This document shows, one piece after another, positions 1 to 5,991 of a stretch of 8,703 nucleotides of DNA. Origin of the DNA: Synergistaceae bacterium UBA1037 (GTDB lineage Bacteria > Synergistota > Synergistia > Synergistales > Synergistaceae); NCBI GenBank assembly GCA_002316795.1, contig DCEE01000027.1:31330-40032 (forward strand), in the 5' to 3' direction. The first letter of the stretch is position 1. The number at the start of each line of letters is the position of its first letter. Under the pieces are notes generated by a model that worked only from the letters and a program-made list of their open reading frames with translations, searched no databases and had not been told where the DNA came from. A program made the translations under genes and the position numbers.

Positions 1-1950
1 GCACATATAGAACATTCCGGTATAAAGACCGAATGCACCCCGCGCAGGATCGTACTCACAGTTGAAAAACTTTCCGCTGCCCAGAGCGACAGTGTCGAGG
101 TCTCAAAAGGCCCTCTCAAAACTCAGGCATTTGACAGCGACGGAAAGCCTACCAGGGCGGCTGAGGGATTTGCCCGCAGCAGGGGTGTGGAGACAGCGGA
201 CCTTAAAGTGAAAGAGATAAACGGCGCGGAGTATGTCGTTGCGGAAAAGAGGGAAAAAGGTCAGGCAACGGAGCTTGTCCTTCCTCAGATACTGGACAGG
301 ATCATCAGGCGCCTCTCGTTCCAGAAGAGTATGTACTGGGCCGATCCTTCAGTCCGTTTCGCCCGTCCGGTCAGATGGCTGGTGGCCCTTTACGGCGAAT
401 CAGCCATTAAAGTTGAATTCGGAAAAGTTGAAAGCGGGAACCGGTCGAGAGGGCACAGGTTCATGGGATCCGATTCGGTGACGATCAAAGATCCGTCAGA
501 ATACAAAAGATATATGAAGGAAAATTTTGTCATTACCGACCCCGAAGAGAGAAAAGAAATGATCCTCGCGGGCATAGCCTATGTTGAAAAAGAACTTGGC
601 GCGAGGGTAGAGATAGACCCCGAGCTTCTTGAAGAGAACGTTCACCTCAACGAATATCCTGTAGTGTTCTACGGAAGCTTTGACAAGGCATTCCTTGAAA
701 TACCGGAAGAGGTACTCGTACTTTCGATGGCAAAAAATCAGAGGTACTTCCCCGTAAGGGATAAAGAGGGCAGGCTGATGGCCAACTTTGCAGGGGTAAG
801 CAACAACATCGCAAAAGATATGAGCGTCGTAAGGGAGGGAAACGAGAGAGTCCTCAGGGCAAGACTCTATGATGCCGCCTTCTTCTGGAAAGAGGATCTT
901 CAGAAGTCCCTCCACGACCTTGCAGCAGAGCTGAAGTCAGTAACTTATCAGGAACAGCTGGGTTCTGTCTACGACAAGGTCCAGAGGACAAAAAAACTTG
1001 CGCTTTGGCTCACGGAGGAACTTTTCTTCAGGGAGAGCATACCTGTTGTTGAAAGGGCTGCCGAGATCGCAAAGGCGGACCTTGTTACAAGCATGGTCTA
1101 TGAATTTGCGGATGTCCAGGGAGTAATGGGACGCGAGTATGCGAGAAAAGCAGGAGAACCGGAGGCCGTCGCTTTGGCGCTTTATGAGCAGTATCTGCCG
1201 AGATTCGCAGGGGACAGCATACCCTCAGCTCCGGCAGGAGCACTCATAGGTATCGCAGACCGTGCGGACACCCTCGCTGCTATCTATAAAATCGGACTCG
1301 AACCGACATCATCTCAGGACCCTTACGGACTGAGAAGAGCCGCGAGGTGCATCAACGAAATAATATGGGGATTCCCGCTTGATATAGACATATACCTCCT
1401 GCTGGAAAAGGCAGCTTCACCATTTGGTATGGAGAGGGAGACTCTTGACAGGATCAAAACCTTTGTGCGCCAGCGCCTCCAGGTCCAGCTCAGGGAAAAG
1501 GGATTCAGGCATGAGGTCGTCGAACTTGTCCTACAGACAGTTTCAAACCGTCCCCTTCAGGCTTACAGAATGGCTGAGACGCTGCAGAAAAGGAGCGATG
1601 AGGTCTGGTTCGCTGACCTTATCACAGCTGCTGTCAGGGTCAAAAATATTCTGAACAAAGCCGGAAGCATATCCGAAGAGGTGGACCCCTTAATGCTGGC
1701 TGAAAGAGCCGAAAAGGAACTTTTTGAAAAACTTCTCATGCTTGAGGGAGATGCAAAAAGTGCAGTTGATCGCTGTGACTGGGAAAAACTGGCATCAGTG
1801 CTTGCGGAGCTTGCGCCCGTTATTGCCGGTTTTTTCAATGACGTCCTTGTTATGGACGAAGACCTTTCTGTGAGGAACAACAGGCTTGCCCTTCTTGGCA
1901 AGTGCAGTGATTTCTTCTTGCTGGTCGGCGATTTCAGTCTTTTAAAATAA
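1..1950 (+). CDS. glyS: Glycyl-tRNA synthetase beta subunit, 5'-truncated by the window edge
   Basis: Beta subunit of the bacterial alpha2beta2 glycyl-tRNA synthetase, which charges tRNA-Gly with glycine in the cytoplasm; the beta chain mainly recognises and binds the tRNA while the alpha chain (GlyQ) holds the catalytic site. The frame is open from base 1, so the visible 649 codons lack the real start. The first codons (nt 1-60, ending PRRIVLTVE) already match the family near residue 35-55, so about 35 residues are missing. Visible family motifs are PRRI early, RGHRFMG at nt 448-468, NQRYFPV, MVYEFADVQGVMG, YLPRFAGD, DPYGLRRAA, and a C-terminal anticodon-binding domain ending MDEDLSVRNNRLALL. 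A GTG at 187 can look like a start but lies inside this conserved region. The stop is TAA. glyQ is expected just upstream, outside the window (inference). No frameshift is visible. Confidence 0.97.
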   Translation, partial: AHIEHSGIKTECTPRRIVLTVEKLSAAQSDSVEVSKGPLKTQAFDSDGKPTRAAEGFARSRGVETADLKVKEINGAEYVVAEKREKGQATELVLPQILDRIIRRLSFQKSMYWADPSVRFARPVRWLVALYGESAIKVEFGKVESGNRSRGHRFMGSDSVTIKDPSEYKRYMKENFVITDPEERKEMILAGIAYVEKELGARVEIDPELLEENVHLNEYPVVFYGSFDKAFLEIPEEVLVLSMAKNQRYFPVRDKEGRLMANFAGVSNNIAKDMSVVREGNERVLRARLYDAAFFWKEDLQKSLHDLAAELKSVTYQEQLGSVYDKVQRTKKLALWLTEELFFRESIPVVERAAEIAKADLVTSMVYEFADVQGVMGREYARKAGEPEAVALALYEQYLPRFAGDSIPSAPAGALIGIADRADTLAAIYKIGLEPTSSQDPYGLRRAARCINEIIWGFPLDIDIYLLLEKAASPFGMERETLDRIKTFVRQRLQVQLREKGFRHEVVELVLQTVSNRPLQAYRMAETLQKRSDEVWFADLITAAVRVKNILNKAGSISEEVDPLMLAERAEKELFEKLLMLEGDAKSAVDRCDWEKLASVLAELAPVIAGFFNDVLVMDEDLSVRNNRLALLGKCSDFFLLVGDFSLLK

Positions 1951-1968
1951 TTTAAACGATATTAATAT
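1941..1968 (+). promoter_or_regulatory. Weak candidate promoter for ppdK
   Basis: An AT-rich stretch across the glyS stop codon contains TTTAAA (1941-1946), a 16-bp spacer and TAATAT (1963-1968), each matching four of six bases of the sigma70-type -35 and -10 consensus. It would start transcription about 35 bases before the ppdK start. AT-rich DNA often yields such matches by chance, and read-through from glyS is equally possible. Confidence 0.25.
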
Positions 1969-1996
1969 AGGGGACATGCCCGTCATACTTAAACTT

Positions 1997-2003
1997 GGGA
2001 GGT
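1997..2003 (+). promoter_or_regulatory. Ribosome-binding site of ppdK
   Basis: GGGAGGT lies six bases before the ATG at 2010 and is a near-perfect Shine-Dalgarno sequence. It decides the start: the in-frame TTG at 1995 overlaps this site and would have no ribosome-binding site of its own. Confidence 0.9.
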
Positions 2004-2009
2004 CACAAG

Positions 2010-4646
2010 ATGCTCGAAGCTAAAAAGTATATCTATGATTTCAGTGAAGGTGACGCAGGGATGAAGATCCTGCTTGGCGGCAAGGGTGCGAACCTTGCCC
2101 AGATGTGGAAGATCGGGCTTCCGGTGCCTCCGGGTTTCATAATTACGACTGAAGCATGCCATGAGTATTGGAAGGAACAGGACTTTATCCTGAACATATG
2201 GGATGATGTGAAGGCTGCCGTTGCCAGGGTCGAAGCTCTTGCCGGAAAGACATTTGGCGGAGAAAACGATCCCCTGCTTGTCTCAGTTCGTTCGGGAGCA
2301 CCGGTATCTATGCCCGGCATGATGGACACTATCCTCAATCTAGGCCTCAACGACAGAACAGTCACAGCTCTTGCTGAAGCAGCCGGGGATGAGCGTTTCG
2401 CTTATGACAGCTATCGCCGTTTTATCCAGATGTTCGCTGACGTTGTAATGGAGGTCGATCACGCAAGTTTTGAGAAAAAACTTCACGAAAAAAAGGCCCA
2501 AAACGGCGTCAAAGATGACAACCAGCTCTCGGCGGACGCGCTGAAGGAGCTTGTCGGGGAATACAAGACGATAGTGAAGGAAGCGGGGAAAGACTTCCCT
2601 GCCGATCCCTGGCAGCAGCTGAGGCTTGCGATCGACGCCGTATTCAGGAGCTGGAACACACCCAGGGCGGTGACATACAGAAAGATCAACAACATACCGG
2701 AGTCATACGGTACAGCTGTGAGCGTTGTGACAATGGTCTTCGGGAACCTCGGGGACGACTGCGGTACAGGAGTCTGCTTCACGAGGAGCCCTTCGACCGG
2801 CGAAAACAGGCTTTTTGGCGAATACCTGATCAACGCACAGGGGGAAGACGTCGTTGCAGGGATCAGGACGCCTGTTGAGATCTCGCAGCTTGCAACGGCA
2901 ATGCCCGATGTCTACATAGAATTCTGCAGGATCGCCAAACTTCTTGAGGAACATTACAAAGACGCACAGGACATAGAGTTTACCGTAGAGCGAGGCAAAC
3001 TCTACATACTGCAGACAAGAAACGGGAAAAGAACAGCTGCGGCAGCGGTCAAAGTAGCGATGGACATGTACAGGGAAGGCCTGATAGATGAAAGGACCGC
3101 TGTAGAAAGGGTCGCTCCCGATCAGGTCGAACAGCTTCTCCATCCGCAGATAGACCCGAAGGCAAAGGTGGTCCCGCTCGTTAAGGGTCTTCCTGCCTCG
3201 CCCGGAGCGGCGGCCGGTTTTGTTGTCTTTGACGCAGACGAGGCCGCGGAACGCGGGGAGAAGGGCGAGAAGGTCATCCTTGTCCGCCCGGAAACCACAC
3301 CGGACGACATCCATGGTCTCTTTGCCTCCCAGGGCGTAGTCACGGCGCATGGCGGTATGACAAGTCACGCGGCAGTTGTGGCAAGGGGGCTTGGAAAACC
3401 ATGTGTATCGGGCGCCGAGAGTATTAAAATCAACTTCACCGCAGAGACCTTTACTGTCGGTAAGACAACGGTCAAAAAGAATGATTTTATAACGATAGAC
3501 GGCACCAAAGGAGAAGTCATACTTGGAAAAGTTGAACTCATGGAACCTCAGTTCGACGATGATTTCCGCGAATTGCTGAAGATGGCGGACAGGATCTCAA
3601 CGCTTGATGTCTGGGCAAACGCAGATACTCCGGAGGATGCAAGAAGAGCGAGAAGTTTCGGGGCAAAAGGCATAGGACTCTGCCGCACCGAGCATATGTT
3701 CATGGCGCAGGACAGGCTCCCCGTCATGCAGGACATGGTAGTTGCATCGACCCTTGAAGACAGACTCGAATACCTTAAAAAACTTGAAAAGATGCAGGAA
3801 GAGGACTTCTACGGCATTTTCGATGCAATGGACGGTCTGCCTGTAACGGTCAGGCTCCTTGATCCTCCGCTTCACGAATTCCTTCCGAAGCTTCCTGACC
3901 TTAAGAAGGAACTGAAGGACCTTCCCGAGGGAAGCCCCGAAGCAGAGGCTGTAAAGATCACAATAGCGCGGGTACACGAGCTTCACGAATCTAACCCGAT
4001 GCTCGGTTTCAGGGGATGCCGCCTCGGGATCATATACCCGGAGATTTATGAAATGCAGGTAAGGGCCATATTCACAGCCGCCTGCAGGCTTGTAAAAGAG
4101 GGCAAAGATCCGGTACCCGACATCATGATCCCACTCGTAGCAACAAAAGAGGAAATGAGGATACTCAGGGAAATGGTAGACAGTATCGCTCCCGTAATAA
4201 TGAAGGAACATGGCTGTAAGGTGGAATACATGGTAGGTACTATGATAGAGCTTCCCAGGGCGGCAATGGTCGCTGACCAGCTTGCTCAGCATGCGCAGTT
4301 CTTCAGCTTCGGGACGAACGACCTCACGCAAACGACCTTCGGCTATTCAAGGGATGATGCGGAAGGAAAGTTCCTGGGGCAGTATGTATTTGCAGGAATA
4401 CTGCCTCAAAATCCATTCGCAGTCCTCGATCGTGACGGAGTCGGCGGATTGATGGAGATCGGCGTTGCCGGAGGCCGTAAAGTCAACCCGTCAATACAAC
4501 TGGGTATATGCGGTGAACATGGCGGCAACCCTTCCAGCGTGGCCTTCTGCCATAAACTCGGCCTGAACTACGTAAGCTGTTCGCCCTTCAGGGTCCCCGT
4601 CTCGAGGCTTGCGGCCGCGCATTCCGCACTTGGAATACTCAAATAG
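2010..4646 (+). CDS. ppdK: Pyruvate, phosphate dikinase
   Basis: Cytoplasmic enzyme that interconverts pyruvate + ATP + Pi and phosphoenolpyruvate + AMP + PPi. In fermenting anaerobes it can run in either direction as a PPi-linked step at the end of glycolysis or for PEP supply. The product is 878 residues, close to the ~874 of the Clostridium symbiosum enzyme, so it is full length. Domains: N-terminal ATP-grasp nucleotide-binding domain (about 1-340; GGKGANLAQM near the start, SVRSGAPVSMPGMMDT), swivelling phosphohistidine domain (about 380-505) with catalytic His453 in GGMTSHAAVV, and C-terminal PEP/pyruvate TIM barrel (about 515-875) with Arg559 in GLCRTEHMF, SNPMLGFRGCRLG, metal ligands Glu747 (MIELPRA) and Asp771 (GTNDLTQ), and acid/base Cys834 (ICGEHGGNPSS). 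All key residues are present. ATG 2010 is chosen because of the ribosome-binding site at 1997-2003. It lies 59 bp after glyS. Thr451, the equivalent of the residue phosphorylated by PPDK regulatory proteins elsewhere, is present, but no such regulator is encoded here. Confidence 0.98.
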   Translation: MLEAKKYIYDFSEGDAGMKILLGGKGANLAQMWKIGLPVPPGFIITTEACHEYWKEQDFILNIWDDVKAAVARVEALAGKTFGGENDPLLVSVRSGAPVSMPGMMDTILNLGLNDRTVTALAEAAGDERFAYDSYRRFIQMFADVVMEVDHASFEKKLHEKKAQNGVKDDNQLSADALKELVGEYKTIVKEAGKDFPADPWQQLRLAIDAVFRSWNTPRAVTYRKINNIPESYGTAVSVVTMVFGNLGDDCGTGVCFTRSPSTGENRLFGEYLINAQGEDVVAGIRTPVEISQLATAMPDVYIEFCRIAKLLEEHYKDAQDIEFTVERGKLYILQTRNGKRTAAAAVKVAMDMYREGLIDERTAVERVAPDQVEQLLHPQIDPKAKVVPLVKGLPASPGAAAGFVVFDADEAAERGEKGEKVILVRPETTPDDIHGLFASQGVVTAHGGMTSHAAVVARGLGKPCVSGAESIKINFTAETFTVGKTTVKKNDFITIDGTKGEVILGKVELMEPQFDDDFRELLKMADRISTLDVWANADTPEDARRARSFGAKGIGLCRTEHMFMAQDRLPVMQDMVVASTLEDRLEYLKKLEKMQEEDFYGIFDAMDGLPVTVRLLDPPLHEFLPKLPDLKKELKDLPEGSPEAEAVKITIARVHELHESNPMLGFRGCRLGIIYPEIYEMQVRAIFTAACRLVKEGKDPVPDIMIPLVATKEEMRILREMVDSIAPVIMKEHGCKVEYMVGTMIELPRAAMVADQLAQHAQFFSFGTNDLTQTTFGYSRDDAEGKFLGQYVFAGILPQNPFAVLDRDGVGGLMEIGVAGGRKVNPSIQLGICGEHGGNPSSVAFCHKLGLNYVSCSPFRVPVSRLAAAHSALGILK

Positions 4647-4665
4647 TAGGGACTGAGAAAGTGCC

Positions 4666-4838
4666 GGCAAGCAGTTGGCAAGCGATAGGCAAACATTGGC
4701 AAGCAATTGTAAAAAAGTTAATGCTAAGAACTAAAATCACCGTCATTCTCGTATGGACCTTAGTGGGAATCCAGACGATAAAAGGCTTAGGCCTCTGGGT
4801 TTGACAATTGCTTGCCTACCGCTCGCCTATAGCTTGCC
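4666..4838. repeat. Imperfect inverted repeat built of 11-bp GGCAAGC units
   Basis: The left part has four direct units starting at 4666, 4677, 4688 and 4698 (GGCAAGC, GGCAAGC, GGCAAAC, GGCAAGC), spaced 11, 11 and 10 bases. The right part has three units in reverse orientation (GCTTGCC at 4810-4816, GCTCGCC at 4821-4827, GCTTGCC at 4832-4838), spaced 11 and 11. Aligning 4677-4714 with the reverse complement of 4800-4838 gives 31 matches in 39 columns with one gap, including a perfect 13-base block GGCAAGCAATTGT next to the loop. The loop is about 85 bases. Unit spacing close to one helical turn would put all copies on the same DNA face. It could be a REP/MITE-like element, a protein-binding array or a transcript-end structure; the sequence alone does not decide. 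Confidence 0.75.
4742..4774. repeat. Degenerate ATTCCC...GGGAAT palindromic repeat in the loop of the inverted repeat
   Basis: GTCATTCTCG at 4742-4751 and GTGGGAATCCAG at 4763-4774 flank a 14-base centre; ATTCTC (4745-4750) can pair with GGGAAT (4765-4770) using one G-T wobble. The arrangement GTCATTCYCG...GGGAATCCAG resembles dispersed short palindromes of many bacteria, such as the dRS3 repeats of Neisseria (ATTCCC...GGGAAT). Likeness to that class is by pattern only, and this copy looks decayed. Confidence 0.45.
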
Positions 4839-4861
4839 AGTTTTAACAACTGCACCATTGT

Positions 4862-4937
4862 TTCACGCCGATGTTTTTTCGGCAGCTTCACGCGGCATCT
4901 TTTTGTCGCATATTAACGCCGATTTTTTCGGCAGCTA
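4862..4937. repeat. Three tandem 25-26-bp units, each a mini-hairpin with a T-rich loop
   Basis: Units begin at 4862 (TTCACGCCGATG), 4887 (TTCACGCGGCATC) and 4913 (TTAACGCCGAT). Each folds: GCCGA 4867-4871 with TCGGC 4879-4883 (7-base loop); GCGGCA 4892-4897 with TGTCGC 4904-4909 (6-base loop, one G-T pair); GCCGA 4918-4922 with TCGGC 4928-4932 (5-base T loop). Units 1 and 3 are nearly identical (ACGCCGAT, T run, CGGCAGCT). The middle unit differs in sequence but keeps pairing, which hints that the hairpin rather than the bases is conserved. The last hairpin ends 15 bases before the dgt ribosome-binding site, so the array would sit in a dgt leader if transcribed. Confidence 0.65.
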
Positions 4938-4947
4938 GCCCCTATTT

Positions 4948-4955
4948 GGGAGATG
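4948..4955 (+). promoter_or_regulatory. Ribosome-binding site that favours a TTG start for dgt
   Basis: GGGAGATG at 4948-4955 is the only Shine-Dalgarno-like sequence here. It overlaps the in-frame ATG at 4953, leaving no spacing for it, but lies six to nine bases before the in-frame TTG at 4962, which is a normal distance. This supports initiation at TTG. Confidence 0.6.
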
Positions 4956-4961
4956 GTCATT

Positions 4962-5984
4962 TTGAACACCCGCCTTCGTTGGGAAGAGATCGAAAAACAA
5001 ATACTCTCTCCGCATGCAGCTCTGTCTTCGCAGAGCAGAGGCAGACAAACAGAGGAAGCCCCGTGCTCTGTAAGAACATGCTTTCAGAGGGACAGGGACA
5101 GGATAATCCACAGCAAATCATTCAGAAGGCTAAAATACAAGACACAGGTCCTTCTGCTCCCTGAGGGAGACCATTACAGGACAAGGCTTACCCATACGCT
5201 TGAAGTATCCCAGATAGCAAGGACTATATCGAGAGCCCTTTTGCTCAACGAAGACCTTACAGAAGCTATAGCTCTCGGTCATGATCTCGGTCATACCCCG
5301 TTCGGCCACATGGGCGAAAAAGTGCTTGATTCACTGGCAAAGGAGCATGGGCTTGGCGGGTTCCACCATGCTGCACAGAGTCTCAGGGTGGTAGATCATC
5401 TGGAAAAGGACGGAAAGGGGTTAAATCTCACATGGGAAGTCAGGATGGGGATTATACAGCACTCCAAGGGGCAGGTCGATGTACGCTCAGGCTTCGGCCT
5501 TGCCGAACCCTCGACGCTCGAAGCATGGGTAGTTAGGATATCCGACTCTGTGGCGTACCTAAACCATGACCTTGACGATGCACTGAGGGCAGGGATCGTA
5601 TCAGATCCCGACATCCCGGAGAGTGTTATCAAAAAAATGGGAGCTTCCCATGCGCAGAGGATCAACTCCCTGATAATGGACATTATTGAAAACAGCGAAG
5701 AGAGCAGGCCGACATTCAGTCCTTCCATGCTTGCCTCTATAGAGACACTGAGGGGATTCCTTTATGGGAGTGTCTACCGGCACGCAAACGCTCAGATCGA
5801 AGACTCAAGAGTGGAGCATGTTCTGGCCGCGCTGTTCCGATACCGCGTAGAAAAATGCAAAGAAGACCCTCAGGGAGCAGTAGATTTTATTTCAGGCATG
5901 ACAGACAGGTTTGCACTTCAGCTCTTTCAGGATGTTTATGTTCCATCACCCTGGCCAAAGGGAAGGACACATCAGTCGGACTGA
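4962..5984 (+). CDS. dgt: dGTPase-like HD-domain deoxynucleoside triphosphohydrolase
   Basis: Predicted cytoplasmic HD-superfamily enzyme that hydrolyses dNTPs (typically dGTP) to the deoxynucleoside and triphosphate, adjusting nucleotide pools. The product is 340 residues from TTG 4962 (343 from ATG 4953), the size of the shorter, Dgt-like class (~330-350) rather than the ~505-residue E. coli enzyme. In 340-residue numbering: the N-terminal LSPHAALSSQSRGR and FRRLKYKTQV segments, metal-binding His78 (RLTHTLEV), His107-Asp108 (GHDLGHTPFGH), the FHHAAQSLRVVDHL stretch, and Asp195 in RISDSVAYLNHDLDDA complete the HD site. The C-terminal GMTDRFALQLFQDVYVPSPW is also typical. The start rests on the ribosome-binding site at 4948-4955 and on family members commonly beginning close to NxRxRxEEIE. 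Substrate range cannot be read from sequence. It is separated from ppdK by the repeat region and converges on the PBP gene. Confidence 0.92.
   Translation: MNTRLRWEEIEKQILSPHAALSSQSRGRQTEEAPCSVRTCFQRDRDRIIHSKSFRRLKYKTQVLLLPEGDHYRTRLTHTLEVSQIARTISRALLLNEDLTEAIALGHDLGHTPFGHMGEKVLDSLAKEHGLGGFHHAAQSLRVVDHLEKDGKGLNLTWEVRMGIIQHSKGQVDVRSGFGLAEPSTLEAWVVRISDSVAYLNHDLDDALRAGIVSDPDIPESVIKKMGASHAQRINSLIMDIIENSEESRPTFSPSMLASIETLRGFLYGSVYRHANAQIEDSRVEHVLAALFRYRVEKCKEDPQGAVDFISGMTDRFALQLFQDVYVPSPWPKGRTHQSD
5972..5984. other. Small palindrome at the dgt stop codon, in the dgt/PBP convergent junction
   Basis: TCAGT and ACTGA (5972-5976, 5980-5984) form a perfect 5-bp stem with a CGG loop ending exactly at the dgt stop codon. 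There is no T-run on either strand after it, so it is not a standard intrinsic terminator. It is the only symmetric structure I see in the junction, where 7 bp separate the two stop codons. Confidence 0.35.
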
Positions 5985-5991
5985 GGACGAT

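Larger units (their letters stand above)
4647..4961. other. Repeat-rich non-coding region between ppdK and dgt
   Basis: I see no credible gene in these 315 bases. The 61-codon frame from 4753 has no ribosome-binding site and runs through the repeats below, whose 25/26-base spacing breaks the reading frame. The region holds an 11-bp-unit inverted repeat, an ATTCCC/GGGAAT-like palindrome in its loop and three tandem mini-hairpins, each listed separately. I find no classical Rho-independent terminator for ppdK and no convincing promoter for dgt: a perfect TTGACA at 4801-4806 has no -10 box at the right distance. Confidence 0.8.

Noticed and set aside
187..1950. glyS starting at GTG 187
   Set aside because: The reading frame is open to base 1 and the upstream residues match the GlyS family, so the gene is cut by the window edge.
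1995..2009. TTG 1995 as ppdK start (five extra residues)
   Set aside because: The codons overlap the Shine-Dalgarno sequence GGGAGGT; ATG 2010 is correctly spaced.
2703..4331. Long open frames antisense to ppdK (2703-3368 and 3597-4331)
   Set aside because: They lie wholly inside a clear PPDK gene, resemble no family, and have Cys/Tyr/Phe-rich compositions typical of antisense shadows.
4801..4833. Promoter for dgt from TTGACA 4801-4806 and TATAGC 4828-4833
   Set aside because: The spacing is 21 bp, too long for a sigma70-type promoter, and both boxes lie inside the right arm of the inverted repeat.
4862..4937. CRISPR-like array
   Set aside because: The units are contiguous tandem repeats with no unique spacers, only three copies, and no cas genes nearby.
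4753..4938. Small 61-codon protein in the ppdK-dgt spacer
   Set aside because: No ribosome-binding site; it crosses the inverted repeat and the 25/26-bp hairpin units, whose spacing is not a multiple of three.
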